From positions 1 to 6,006 of the forward strand of contig JALOMK010000147.1 in NCBI GenBank assembly GCA_025455505.1: a DNA stretch of 6,006 bases. The letters run 5' to 3'. The notes beneath the pieces are model-generated. The model saw only the letters and a program-made list of their open reading frames with translations. It did no database searches and was not told where the DNA came from. Each line of letters opens with the position of its first letter. The stretch's first letter is position 1. The position numbers and the translations under genes were made by a program. The DNA comes from Bacteroidales bacterium. GTDB lineage: Bacteria > Bacteroidota > Bacteroidia > Bacteroidales > VadinHA17. Below, one piece after another: positions 1 to 5,992 of this stretch.

Positions 1-84
1 GTTATAGTACGCACCGGCTGCACCCCCCGGGGAGTGATTGACTGGCAGGTGTTTCTCGACAGTATACTGGCAACGCTGGATTGA
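1..84 (+). CDS. 3' end of an unidentified gene (partial)
   Basis: Frame 1 is open from the window edge to a TGA at 82-84 and gives 27 residues containing RTGCTPRGVIDW and ending FLDSILATLD. I do not recognise the family. The start and most of the protein lie outside the window. The codons are rich in G and C at third positions (ACC, GGC, TGC, CTG), as in the neighbouring flavin oxidoreductase gene, which favours real coding. The gene would converge on that neighbour with a 37-base gap. The opposite strand of this short piece is also free of stops, so the call rests on codon composition, the plausible hydrophobic C-terminal helix and the fitting gene spacing. It could still be chance. Confidence 0.42.
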   Translation, partial: VIVRTGCTPRGVIDWQVFLDSILATLD

Positions 85-94
85 ATTTCGCCTG

Positions 95-128
95 TCTGCA
101 AAGGAGTGGCAGCCTGCAGATCTATTTT
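95..128 (+). terminator. weak candidate terminator between convergent genes
   Basis: TCTGCA at 95-100 is the exact reverse complement of TGCAGA at 115-120, and G94 can form a G-U pair with T121. The 14-base loop is followed on the plus strand by the T-rich stretch TCTATTTT. This is the right place to end the partial plus-strand gene. The stem is short, the loop is long, and the T tract overlaps the stop codon of the opposing gene. On the minus strand no T run follows the hairpin. Treat it as a weak candidate. Confidence 0.22.
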
Positions 129-1180
129 GACCTGAGATACTGCACGGGCCATGATATGTCATCACCCAGTTCGCGGGCGGCATGCAACGGGAAGTAGGGA
201 TTCCTCAGCAGTTCCCTTCCCATCAGGATAAGATCAGCCTTCTCTTCCCGCATAATCGATTCGGCCTGGCCGGCCAGGGTTATCAGCCCCACCGCTCCCG
301 TCAGTATTCCTGTTTTTCGCACGGCTTCGGCGAAAGGGACCTGGTAACCGGGGCTGAACGGTATGACAGCATTATAAACATTCCCCCCTGAAGAGCAGTC
401 AATAAGATCGACACCCTTCTCCTTCAATATGGTAGCCAACCTCACACTGTCCTCAGCCTCCCAGCCCCCTTCCGTCCAGTCTGTCGAGGAGATGCGAACA
501 AAAAGCGGATTACCCGCGGGCCATACGGATCTGACTGCCTCAACGACCTGCCTCAGCAGCCGGATACGGTTGTCAAAAGAGCCGCCGTACTCATCGGTGC
601 GCCGGTTGCTTAGGGGAGAGAGAAATTCCTGCAGAAGGTAGCCATGGGCACTGTGTATCTCCGCCACCATGAACCCGGCTTCACGGGCACGTATTGCCGC
701 ATTCGTGAAGCCTGAGATCACCTGGCTGATGCCCTTTTCATCCAGCGCCTCCGGGGTCCGGTCTCCTTCCATGAAAGGGATGCCCGACGGGGCTACGGTC
801 TGCCACCCGCCGTGCCTCTCATCAAGCTGCCTCCCTCCCTGCACGGGCACAGCACAGGAAGCCTTACGCCCTGCATGGGCAAGCTGTATCCCGGCCACTG
901 AACCCTGCCCGTGAATGAAACTTACAATTTTCTTCAGTCCCTGAATATGATCATCACTCCATAAGCCCAGGTCTCCGGGAGTGATCCTTCCCTCCGGAGA
1001 GACCGCTGTCGCTTCCATGATGATCAGTCCTGCTCCCCCCGACGCCCTGGAGCCGTAATGAACCAGGTGCCAGTCACTTGAAAACCCGTCTGATGCCGAA
1101 TACTGGCACATGGGAGACATAACGATACGGTTTTTCAGGGTTATTTCCCTTATGGTCAGTGATGAAAAGAGTTTCGACAT
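122..1180 (-). CDS. NADH:flavin oxidoreductase, Old Yellow Enzyme family, YqjM/NamA-like
   Basis: This is a 352-residue FMN-dependent TIM-barrel ene-reductase, expected in the cytoplasm, that would use NAD(P)H to reduce activated C=C bonds of enals, enones or similar electrophiles. The class-defining signs of the YqjM (thermophilic-like) group are visible. The N-terminal SPMCQYSA carries Cys25 and Tyr27, equivalent to the flavin-tuning Cys26 and Tyr28 of YqjM. GIQLAHAGRKAS spans 97-108. The substrate-anion pair His176/His179 lies in EIHSAHGY, followed by Tyr181 and LSPLSNRRTDEYGGSFDNR. An FMN-contacting VRIS contains Arg230, and a C-terminal MGRELLRNPYFP lies near 320-331. Arg350 near the end (VQYLR) probably matches the arginine finger that YqjM lends to a neighbouring subunit. 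At 352 residues it is slightly longer than YqjM (338) and looks complete. There is no good ribosome binding site, which is usual in Bacteroidota. A TAACTTTG element lies 32 bases upstream of the start. The natural substrate cannot be read from the sequence. Confidence 0.95.
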   Translation of the reverse strand: MSKLFSSLTIREITLKNRIVMSPMCQYSASDGFSSDWHLVHYGSRASGGAGLIIMEATAVSPEGRITPGDLGLWSDDHIQGLKKIVSFIHGQGSVAGIQLAHAGRKASCAVPVQGGRQLDERHGGWQTVAPSGIPFMEGDRTPEALDEKGISQVISGFTNAAIRAREAGFMVAEIHSAHGYLLQEFLSPLSNRRTDEYGGSFDNRIRLLRQVVEAVRSVWPAGNPLFVRISSTDWTEGGWEAEDSVRLATILKEKGVDLIDCSSGGNVYNAVIPFSPGYQVPFAEAVRKTGILTGAVGLITLAGQAESIMREEKADLILMGRELLRNPYFPLHAARELGDDISWPVQYLRSK

Positions 1181-1212
1181 TGTGAAGAGTGGTTGAATGG
1201 TTTTTTATCGTC

Positions 1213-1220
1213 CAAAGTTA
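1213..1220 (-). promoter_or_regulatory. Bacteroidota-type -7 element upstream of the Old Yellow Enzyme gene
   Basis: On the minus strand this is TAACTTTG, an exact match to the Bacteroidota consensus TAnnTTTG. It lies in the 63-base gap between the YqaA-family gene and the Old Yellow Enzyme gene and would give a leader of roughly 25 to 30 bases. No TTTG or TTG sits about 20 bases further upstream, so only half the promoter matches. The same octamer occurs in the protease promoter at 5961-5968, there with a matching -33 element. Confidence 0.4.
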
Positions 1221-1243
1221 AGGTTTATGTTTTACCGTTCATC

Positions 1244-1684
1244 TCAGAACACAAGCCCTGTCAGCCATCCCCAGATAACATATCGCAGAAACTTCCCGGC
1301 AAGCATTGCACCGGCAGTGATCGGGATGCTTGACCGTAAAAGTCCAAGCCCGACAGCAAAAATATCTCCTACTGCAGGGACCCAGCTCAGTAATGCAAAT
1401 AATGCTCCCTTTCTATAGAGCATGTCATGCCATTTTTCTATGGTCTCGCGTTTTATTCTGAGGTACTTTTCAATCCACACCCATTTCCCCATATAACCGA
1501 TTGCATAGCTGCTCATTCCGCCGAGCCAGTTCCCTGCTGTGGCGACGAGGACAGCAGCATAGGGATCAGTACCGTTGATGATCAGGAAGGTAAGAAGGGC
1601 TTCGGAGCTGAAGGGGACAACAGTAGCTGCCAGGAAGCTGGCCAGGAATAATCCCCAGAGGCTGTAATCAAAAAGACCTTCCAT
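1244..1684 (-). CDS. yqaA: YqaA-family small inner-membrane protein (DedA/VTT superfamily)
   Basis: This is a 146-residue integral membrane protein. It resembles what I recall of Escherichia coli YqaA in length and order of motifs: an N-terminal hydrophobic segment with FLAATVVPFSSEALL (18-32), a glycine-rich segment AGNWLGGMSSYAIGY (50-64), a charged amphipathic stretch about 68-92, then LLSWVPAVGDIFAVGLGLLR (98-117) and GKFLRYVIWGW (130-140). The SWxPxxGD signature and the closing GKxLRYV are the strongest marks. The family belongs to the VTT/DedA superfamily of membrane proteins with re-entrant helices. Some DedA members act in lipid flipping or proton-linked transport, but the role of YqaA itself is not established and none is inferred here. 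The gene is intact. It lies 63 bases upstream of the Old Yellow Enzyme gene and 125 bases downstream of the permease, on the same strand. Upstream there is only a one-mismatch -7 element (TTATTTTG, 1720-1727). Confidence 0.9.
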   Translation of the reverse strand: MEGLFDYSLWGLFLASFLAATVVPFSSEALLTFLIINGTDPYAAVLVATAGNWLGGMSSYAIGYMGKWVWIEKYLRIKRETIEKWHDMLYRKGALFALLSWVPAVGDIFAVGLGLLRSSIPITAGAMLAGKFLRYVIWGWLTGLVF

Positions 1685-1809
1685 TAATTGTAGCTGTAAG
1701 CACTGACGGCGAACTTATACAAAATAAATGATCAATCAATCCCCGAAGAGGGTGAACCCGGAGACTGGCTGTCATGACGAAGCGGGCAGCCGGCTGACCT
1801 GCAGAACCT

Positions 1810-2853
1810 TTAATTCAGATACCCCAGCCTGTCTGCCATCAGGGTCAGGAACAGAGACAGCGCAAAGGCAATCAATGGGGCGATAAGCCACATAAGAAAG
1901 AACTTCCGGACCTCGGTCTTTCTGAAGATGTTGTTAGGACCTAGCTTTGCGACTCCTATACCGAGAATTGCAGCAACATTTAACTGTACCAGAGAGGATG
2001 GTATTCCCTTGCTAATCGATGCATATAAAAGCAAACTGGCTGATACAAATGATATTATGACAGCCTCAAATTTCCCGAACAAAACTATTTCCTTTCCTGT
2101 ATTCTTCAATATTTTATCTCCAAACAATGAGCTTCCGATAGCAAAATTGGGGGCAACAAGCAGGGTCGAAAGAATCATGATCAAAATGAAATTTTTATCT
2201 GCTGAAATATTAAGCTCATTTGCTGTCATTGAAGCTATCGGGCCTGACGCGTTCGCGACATTATTTGATCCGATGGAAAAAGCCACATATAATGACATCA
2301 CCATGATCAGGCCATCCCATACCGGCTTCATATTGGCATTCTGAGCCCTTGACTGTGTTAATCCTCTCCGTCGCATGGGCCGATAGATATATTTCCCCAG
2401 AAGAAAGCTAATTAAAAAAGAGAAGAGGGGTAATATGAACCAGGCAGGGATCACCTCGAAGACCAGTTTTTCATTATTCAGCTCGTTGAAATACATTGCC
2501 GGTGCCACTACTGCAAGAACCGTAGACTGGCTGGTGGATTGCGGAATGCCAAACAGATTAGCGATGAGAAGTGATATTGAAACTGAAAAAAGGATAATGG
2601 ATACCAGCGGAAATGACATCAGTTCCGGGGAAAGTATTTCCTGACCGAGTGTTGTTGCAGTTCCTTTTCCTGCAATTACGGCACCCAAAAATACCATCAG
2701 ACCAAATAGCCCGGGGATCAGGCTCTTCCTGATGACATTGGCCCCGTAAGCAGCTGAGAATGCAGGTCCAGTTCCGCTTCCCCCCATGTTTATTGCCAGA
2801 AACATTGCAATAATGAAGGGGATTAACAGATGACTCAATAATGGAGAAATCAT
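1810..2853 (-). CDS. PiT-family inorganic anion permease (phosphate or sulfate), divergent substrate motifs
   Basis: This 347-residue inner-membrane permease has about ten hydrophobic segments (roughly 3-20, 45-62, 82-102, 108-122, 135-153, 181-200, 221-240, 260-278, 285-301, 318-340). The two-repeat plan of PiT (PF01384) transporters is visible. Repeat 1 has INMGGSGTGPAFSAAYGANV (21-40) and GIPQSTSQSTV (102-112), standing where phosphate permeases carry GANDVANA and P(V/x)STTHA. Repeat 2 has SIGSNNVANASGPIA (193-207) and GIPSSLVQLNVAAILGIG (283-300). Both repeats lack the aspartate of GANDVANA: repeat 1 is strongly changed and repeat 2 has Asn198 in its place. This recalls Bacillus subtilis CysP, a sulfate permease of the same family. 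A positively charged loop (YRPMRRRG, 157-164) separates the halves. No PhoU-like DUF47 gene lies alongside, although such a gene often accompanies phosphate PiT genes. The family call is firm; the substrate is open. Local G+C is much lower than in the Old Yellow Enzyme gene. Confidence 0.88.
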   Translation of the reverse strand: MISPLLSHLLIPFIIAMFLAINMGGSGTGPAFSAAYGANVIRKSLIPGLFGLMVFLGAVIAGKGTATTLGQEILSPELMSFPLVSIILFSVSISLLIANLFGIPQSTSQSTVLAVVAPAMYFNELNNEKLVFEVIPAWFILPLFSFLISFLLGKYIYRPMRRRGLTQSRAQNANMKPVWDGLIMVMSLYVAFSIGSNNVANASGPIASMTANELNISADKNFILIMILSTLLVAPNFAIGSSLFGDKILKNTGKEIVLFGKFEAVIISFVSASLLLYASISKGIPSSLVQLNVAAILGIGVAKLGPNNIFRKTEVRKFFLMWLIAPLIAFALSLFLTLMADRLGYLN

Positions 2854-2931
2854 AAAGGGGTATTATTCCGTTATCAGAGTGCAAAATATTAATCCCCGGC
2901 CAGCAAAGAGTAAGTAAAATGACTTAATAGG

Positions 2932-2960
2932 GATATGTATATCAATATATTTTCATATTG
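2932..2960. repeat. two adjoining small palindromes in the divergent intergenic region
   Basis: GATAT (2932-2936), two central bases and ATATC (2939-2943) form one inverted repeat. CAATAT (2943-2948), six bases and ATATTG (2955-2960) form the next, sharing base 2943. They lie in the 234-base gap between the divergently transcribed permease and aldo/keto reductase genes, where a regulator could bind. The region is very AT-rich, so short palindromes are expected by chance. No regulator family is recognised from these sites, and nothing else in the gap looks like an RNA gene or a coding region. Confidence 0.3.
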
Positions 2961-3050
2961 GTCTTTTACGCCATTAATGAACCGATGTAATTGAAGCTCT
3001 GCTCCCGAAGAAGTAATCATTTTTTGTTCCGGATTTAATTCCTGAAGCAC

Positions 3051-3081
3051 TTGACTTGACTCAAATTCTGGAGTAAATTGT
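3051..3081 (+). promoter_or_regulatory. possible promoter immediately upstream of the aldo/keto reductase
   Basis: TTGACT at 3051-3056 is followed by a 17-base spacer and TAAATT at 3074-3079. Read as a Bacteroidota promoter, it is TTG, a 20-base gap and an imperfect TAnnTTTG (TAAATTGT). The spacing suits both readings, but transcription would begin at about 3084-3087, right at the ATG, giving an almost leaderless message. TTGACTCAA at 3056-3064 is also a nine-base palindrome overlapping the upstream element. The site is weak and may be coincidental. Confidence 0.25.
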
Positions 3082-3087
3082 GAAACA

Positions 3088-4383
3088 ATGGCTCACAACA
3101 AATTCGATAGGAGGAACTTCATAAGAAAAACGGCTGCAGGCACACTTGGAATAGGCCTGACAGTCCACAAGGCAATGTCCCTGTCAGATCAGACAGATGC
3201 CCTGCCAAAAATCAAAGACTACCGGCGGATGGGAAGGACCGGAGCAATGGTCTCTGACATAGGCTCAGGTGTACCTTATTCTGAATCAGTCCTTAAAGCA
3301 GCGATTGCATCCGGTGTCAACTTCATTGAAACTGCTGAAAGCTATGATAACGGGAACAATGAATCGCTGATCGGGAATACCATCCGTAAGATTGAGCGGG
3401 AATCGCTGTTTGTTACAACCAAGATAAATACATCCCTGGGCATAGGAGCATCACAGGATGATATTTACAACCGGGCGGAAGCAAGCCGTAAAAGGCTGGG
3501 CACGGCTTATATAGATCTTTACATGATGCACCAGGCCCAGAGCATTGTCAAAGTGGGTGATAAAAACTTTCACAAAGCATGCGACAAGCTTAAAAAGGAG
3601 GGGAAGATACGGTTCAGGGGTCTCTCATGTCACGGATCTCTATGGTGGCAGGAACAGGGTGGCAGTCTTGAAGATATACTTATGGCTGCGATTGATGACG
3701 GCAGGTATGATGTTCTGTTTTTTCCCTACAACTTCCTTGATCCGGAGATGGGAGAGAGAGTATTAAAGGCCTGCAAATCAAACGACATCGGCACAATGAT
3801 TATGAAATCCAATCCTGTCGGAGTGTACGAAGAATATGAGAGGATACTTAACAGTGGTGGAGAGCTGGGGGTATTTCAAAGGAAGGATTATGAAACGAAG
3901 AAGGTCCAGATGGAAAAAGCCAGGGCTTTTTTCAGCAAATACAATATGACAAGTATGGATGACCTGAAAAAGGGGGCTTACCGTTATATACTGTCAAATG
4001 AAAATGTCAGCACCATATGCTGCAGATTCAGGACTTTCGCAGATATCGGTTTGTTTGTCGGCCTTTCAGGCGAAAAGCTTGACAGTGCTTCGGCAGAATT
4101 GCTTTCCGATTTCAGGGACAGCATGGGCTTTCTCAACTGTCGCATAGGGTGTAACAGTTGCGAAGGAAGTTGCCCTGTTCACATCCCCGTAGGAACCATA
4201 CTGAGGTATTATTACTATTCCCAATACTATAATGAAAAGAATACCACGGGAAATCCATACAAGGAGCTGATGTCACAATATCCCAACAGGTGTGCAACCT
4301 GCGAAGGTGATTGCGAAAAGAGCTGTCCGCATAATGTGGCCGCAAGATCGCTGCTGCTTGATGCACAAAGAATAATGAGTTAG
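3088..4383 (+). CDS. Tat-signal aldo/keto reductase with C-terminal iron-sulfur cysteine motifs
   Basis: The protein has 431 residues. The N-terminus carries a twin-arginine signal: DRRNFIRK (7-14) followed by a modest hydrophobic stretch AAGTLGIGLTV (16-26) and a probable processing region near 28-33. This predicts folded export to the periplasm. Residues about 42-345 form an aldo/keto reductase TIM barrel: MGRTGAMVSDIGSG (48-61), NFIETAESY (78-86), FVTTKIN (108-114), DLYMMHQ (143-149) and IMKSNPVG (238-245). The tetrad would be Glu81 (normally Asp), Tyr86, Lys112 and His148. The C-terminus adds two four-cysteine clusters ending in CP: Cys351, 355, 358, 362 and Cys402, 405, 409, 413, suited to one or two 4Fe-4S clusters. 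Reductases of this type are common in Bacteroidota, but their substrates are mostly unknown. The start is favoured because it places the twin arginines at residues 8-9. There is no well-spaced ribosome binding site (GGAG lies 14 bases upstream). The gene stands alone, diverging from the permease and converging on the protease with a 37-base gap. Confidence 0.92.
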   Translation: MAHNKFDRRNFIRKTAAGTLGIGLTVHKAMSLSDQTDALPKIKDYRRMGRTGAMVSDIGSGVPYSESVLKAAIASGVNFIETAESYDNGNNESLIGNTIRKIERESLFVTTKINTSLGIGASQDDIYNRAEASRKRLGTAYIDLYMMHQAQSIVKVGDKNFHKACDKLKKEGKIRFRGLSCHGSLWWQEQGGSLEDILMAAIDDGRYDVLFFPYNFLDPEMGERVLKACKSNDIGTMIMKSNPVGVYEEYERILNSGGELGVFQRKDYETKKVQMEKARAFFSKYNMTSMDDLKKGAYRYILSNENVSTICCRFRTFADIGLFVGLSGEKLDSASAELLSDFRDSMGFLNCRIGCNSCEGSCPVHIPVGTILRYYYYSQYYNEKNTTGNPYKELMSQYPNRCATCEGDCEKSCPHNVAARSLLLDAQRIMS

Positions 4384-4420
4384 CAGGTCAGCTCTGTGAG
4401 AAAAGGAAGCCCCCGGGTAT

Positions 4421-5884
4421 TTATTCCGTCACTGCCCGGAAAGCGTTTACCCGCCCGTTTCCGTAATAATCTGATATTCCGTTTTTATCAATTTTATCAG
4501 CAGTTTTAAATAGTTGCTGCATGACATCGACAGGTTTCATTTTTCCTCCGTTTTTCCCGATTACCAGCGCAGCCACCCCTGCAACGTGAGGTGATGCCAT
4601 GCTGGTTCCTGCCATCCAGTAGAACGACCAGGTATTTGTGTTCGGTATCGGTCCGGCACCTGTACTTATGATCATGTCATATCTGTAAAGCGGACCGTAT
4701 ACAGGATCTACAACAGGAAAATCGAAATCACCTCCCGGAGCAGCCAGGTCAACGAGCGAAACACCGTAATTTGTGTAGCTTGCAGGTATATCCAGTGACC
4801 CGTCCTGATCCAGAATCCATCCATACGGAGCTGTGGATGAAACGGCAATTACGTTTTCAAGATCGGCAGGGAGTGTGAACAGAGAACCATTTCCATCTGA
4901 ATTCATGCCGTCGTTCCCGGCAGCTGCAATAACTACCGCCCCTTTTTTGACGGCATAATTCACGACACGATTACCGACAAGGATAAGGTATTGTACAGCG
5001 TTAGCCGGAGCCTGCTGCCAGACATTATCGTCATCCAGGTAATTCCCGTTTCTGTTGAAGAGGCCACCCAGGCTCATATTGATAACATCGGCCTCGTTAT
5101 TGGCAGCATAGATTATTCCCTGGTAGATCCAGCTGAAATAGCCTGACCCGGTGTATTCCGAAACCACTTTCACAGCAACAATTTCAGCATGGGGGGCCAC
5201 ACCGATAACACCCCAGTTGTTATCCGCAGCAGCAATAATGCCGGCTACATGTGTGCCATGGTGAGAAAAACGTCCCTCCCTGACATAATAGTTTTCGCCC
5301 TCCACAAAAGATTTGCTCAGCCCTTTGTTCAGGTTGGGAGACAGGTCGGGATTGTTGGCATCAATGCCTGAGTCAAGAATAAATACTCTTGCTCCCTGTC
5401 CCGTATACCCTGCATCCCAGGCTTCAGGTGCATCAATGGCATCCATTCCCCACTGGTACCCGAAAAAAGTTTCATTATCGCCAATACTAAACTGGTTTGC
5501 ATCGTAAGCAAGTTCATCCGGTTCAATCCATCTGACATTAAGATCAGGAATAACTGCCTGAACATTTCTCAACCTGGCAATTTTGGCTGCCGAATTCAGG
5601 GCTGCCGGTTTAATAACCACCACCCCTATCTCAGGAATAGAATTTACCACCTCACCGTAGGCCGCGAGCTCTCCCTCAAAACCGGCCGGAAGCGTTTCTG
5701 CTTTCGTGATAACCATTAAGTTATTGATTCCCTGACTTGCCACCGCGGCAGATTTCAGGGATACAGGTTCAATAACCCCCTCCGTTTCCATAAAGTCTTT
5801 CTGACACCCAAAACAGAATGCGAGAAATAAAATCCCTAAGAAGACTTTAGTAGATTTTGCGCAACAAAAGGATAAAGCATTCAT
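4421..5884 (-). CDS. S8 (subtilisin-like) serine protease, lipoprotein
   Basis: The protein has 487 residues. It opens with a hydrophobic lipoprotein signal (about 13-26) whose best modification site is Cys27 (CFGCQKD), with Gly at -1; Cys24 is a poorer alternative. Residues about 54-122 look like an I9-type inhibitory propeptide: LMVITKAETLP, then VVVIKPAAL, then LRNVQAVIPDLNVRWIEP. The S8 catalytic domain follows, with Asp171 in FILDSGID, His209 in HHGTHVAG, the substrate-binding strand INMSLGG (268-274), oxyanion Asn324 in AAAGNDG, and Ser428 in AGTSMASPHVAG. All catalytic residues are present, so an active endopeptidase is expected after propeptide removal, anchored in the outer membrane. 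A tyrosine- and asparagine-rich insertion at about 275-305 separates two core strands. The chain ends soon after the catalytic domain (GNGRVNAFRAV), with no C-terminal sorting or adhesion domain. Its promoter is at 5961-5992, giving a leader of about 70 bases. Nothing nearby identifies a specific substrate. Confidence 0.95.
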   Translation of the reverse strand: MNALSFCCAKSTKVFLGILFLAFCFGCQKDFMETEGVIEPVSLKSAAVASQGINNLMVITKAETLPAGFEGELAAYGEVVNSIPEIGVVVIKPAALNSAAKIARLRNVQAVIPDLNVRWIEPDELAYDANQFSIGDNETFFGYQWGMDAIDAPEAWDAGYTGQGARVFILDSGIDANNPDLSPNLNKGLSKSFVEGENYYVREGRFSHHGTHVAGIIAAADNNWGVIGVAPHAEIVAVKVVSEYTGSGYFSWIYQGIIYAANNEADVINMSLGGLFNRNGNYLDDDNVWQQAPANAVQYLILVGNRVVNYAVKKGAVVIAAAGNDGMNSDGNGSLFTLPADLENVIAVSSTAPYGWILDQDGSLDIPASYTNYGVSLVDLAAPGGDFDFPVVDPVYGPLYRYDMIISTGAGPIPNTNTWSFYWMAGTSMASPHVAGVAALVIGKNGGKMKPVDVMQQLFKTADKIDKNGISDYYGNGRVNAFRAVTE

Positions 5885-5960
5885 AGCTGAAATGTTTTAG
5901 TAAGTAATTAGAAACTTCGAACAATATATTACGTTATTAATCAACTAAACGGATTTCATT

Positions 5961-5992
5961 CAAAGTTACTCCGGCAAAAAGGGGAAGTCAAA
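5961..5992 (-). promoter_or_regulatory. Bacteroidota -33/-7 promoter of the S8 protease gene
   Basis: On the minus strand TTTG (5989-5992) is followed after exactly 20 bases by TAACTTTG (5961-5968). Both elements match the Bacteroidota housekeeping sigma consensus (TTTG or TTG at -33, TAnnTTTG at -7), and the spacing is right. Transcription should start at about 5953-5956, giving a leader of about 70 bases that is AT-rich and has no clear Shine-Dalgarno sequence. This is the best-supported promoter in the window and the main nucleotide-level hint of phylum. Confidence 0.68.

Noticed and set aside
669..914. Plus-strand open frames inside the Old Yellow Enzyme gene (for example 182-391, 429-641 and 669-914)
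   Set aside because: They are antisense shadows in a G+C-rich gene and show no coherent protein features.
1720..1727. TTATTTTG on the minus strand as a -7 element for the YqaA-family gene
   Set aside because: It differs from TAnnTTTG at one key position and there is no TTG about 20 bases upstream, so it is not listed as a promoter.
1767..1791. Hairpin-like pairing of GGCTGTC (1767-1773) with GGCAGCC (1785-1791) downstream of the permease gene, considered as a terminator
   Set aside because: It includes a G-U pair that becomes a C-A mismatch in the minus-strand transcript, the loop is 11 bases, and no T run follows in the direction of the permease transcript.
2558..2884. 108-residue open frame on the minus strand overlapping the start of the permease gene
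   Set aside because: It is a frame-shifted reading of the permease coding sequence. It has no membrane or domain pattern of its own, whereas the permease frame has clear family motifs.
2935..2994. 19-codon plus-strand open frame (MYINIFSYW...) in the divergent intergenic region
   Set aside because: It is short, has no ribosome binding site or recognisable motif, and lies over the AT-rich palindromes. Chance explains it.
4384..4420. Possible terminator between the convergent aldo/keto reductase and protease genes
   Set aside because: Only the self-complementary CCCGGG (4412-4417 region) and a four-base CGGG/CCCG pairing are present, and no T run follows a stable stem on either strand.
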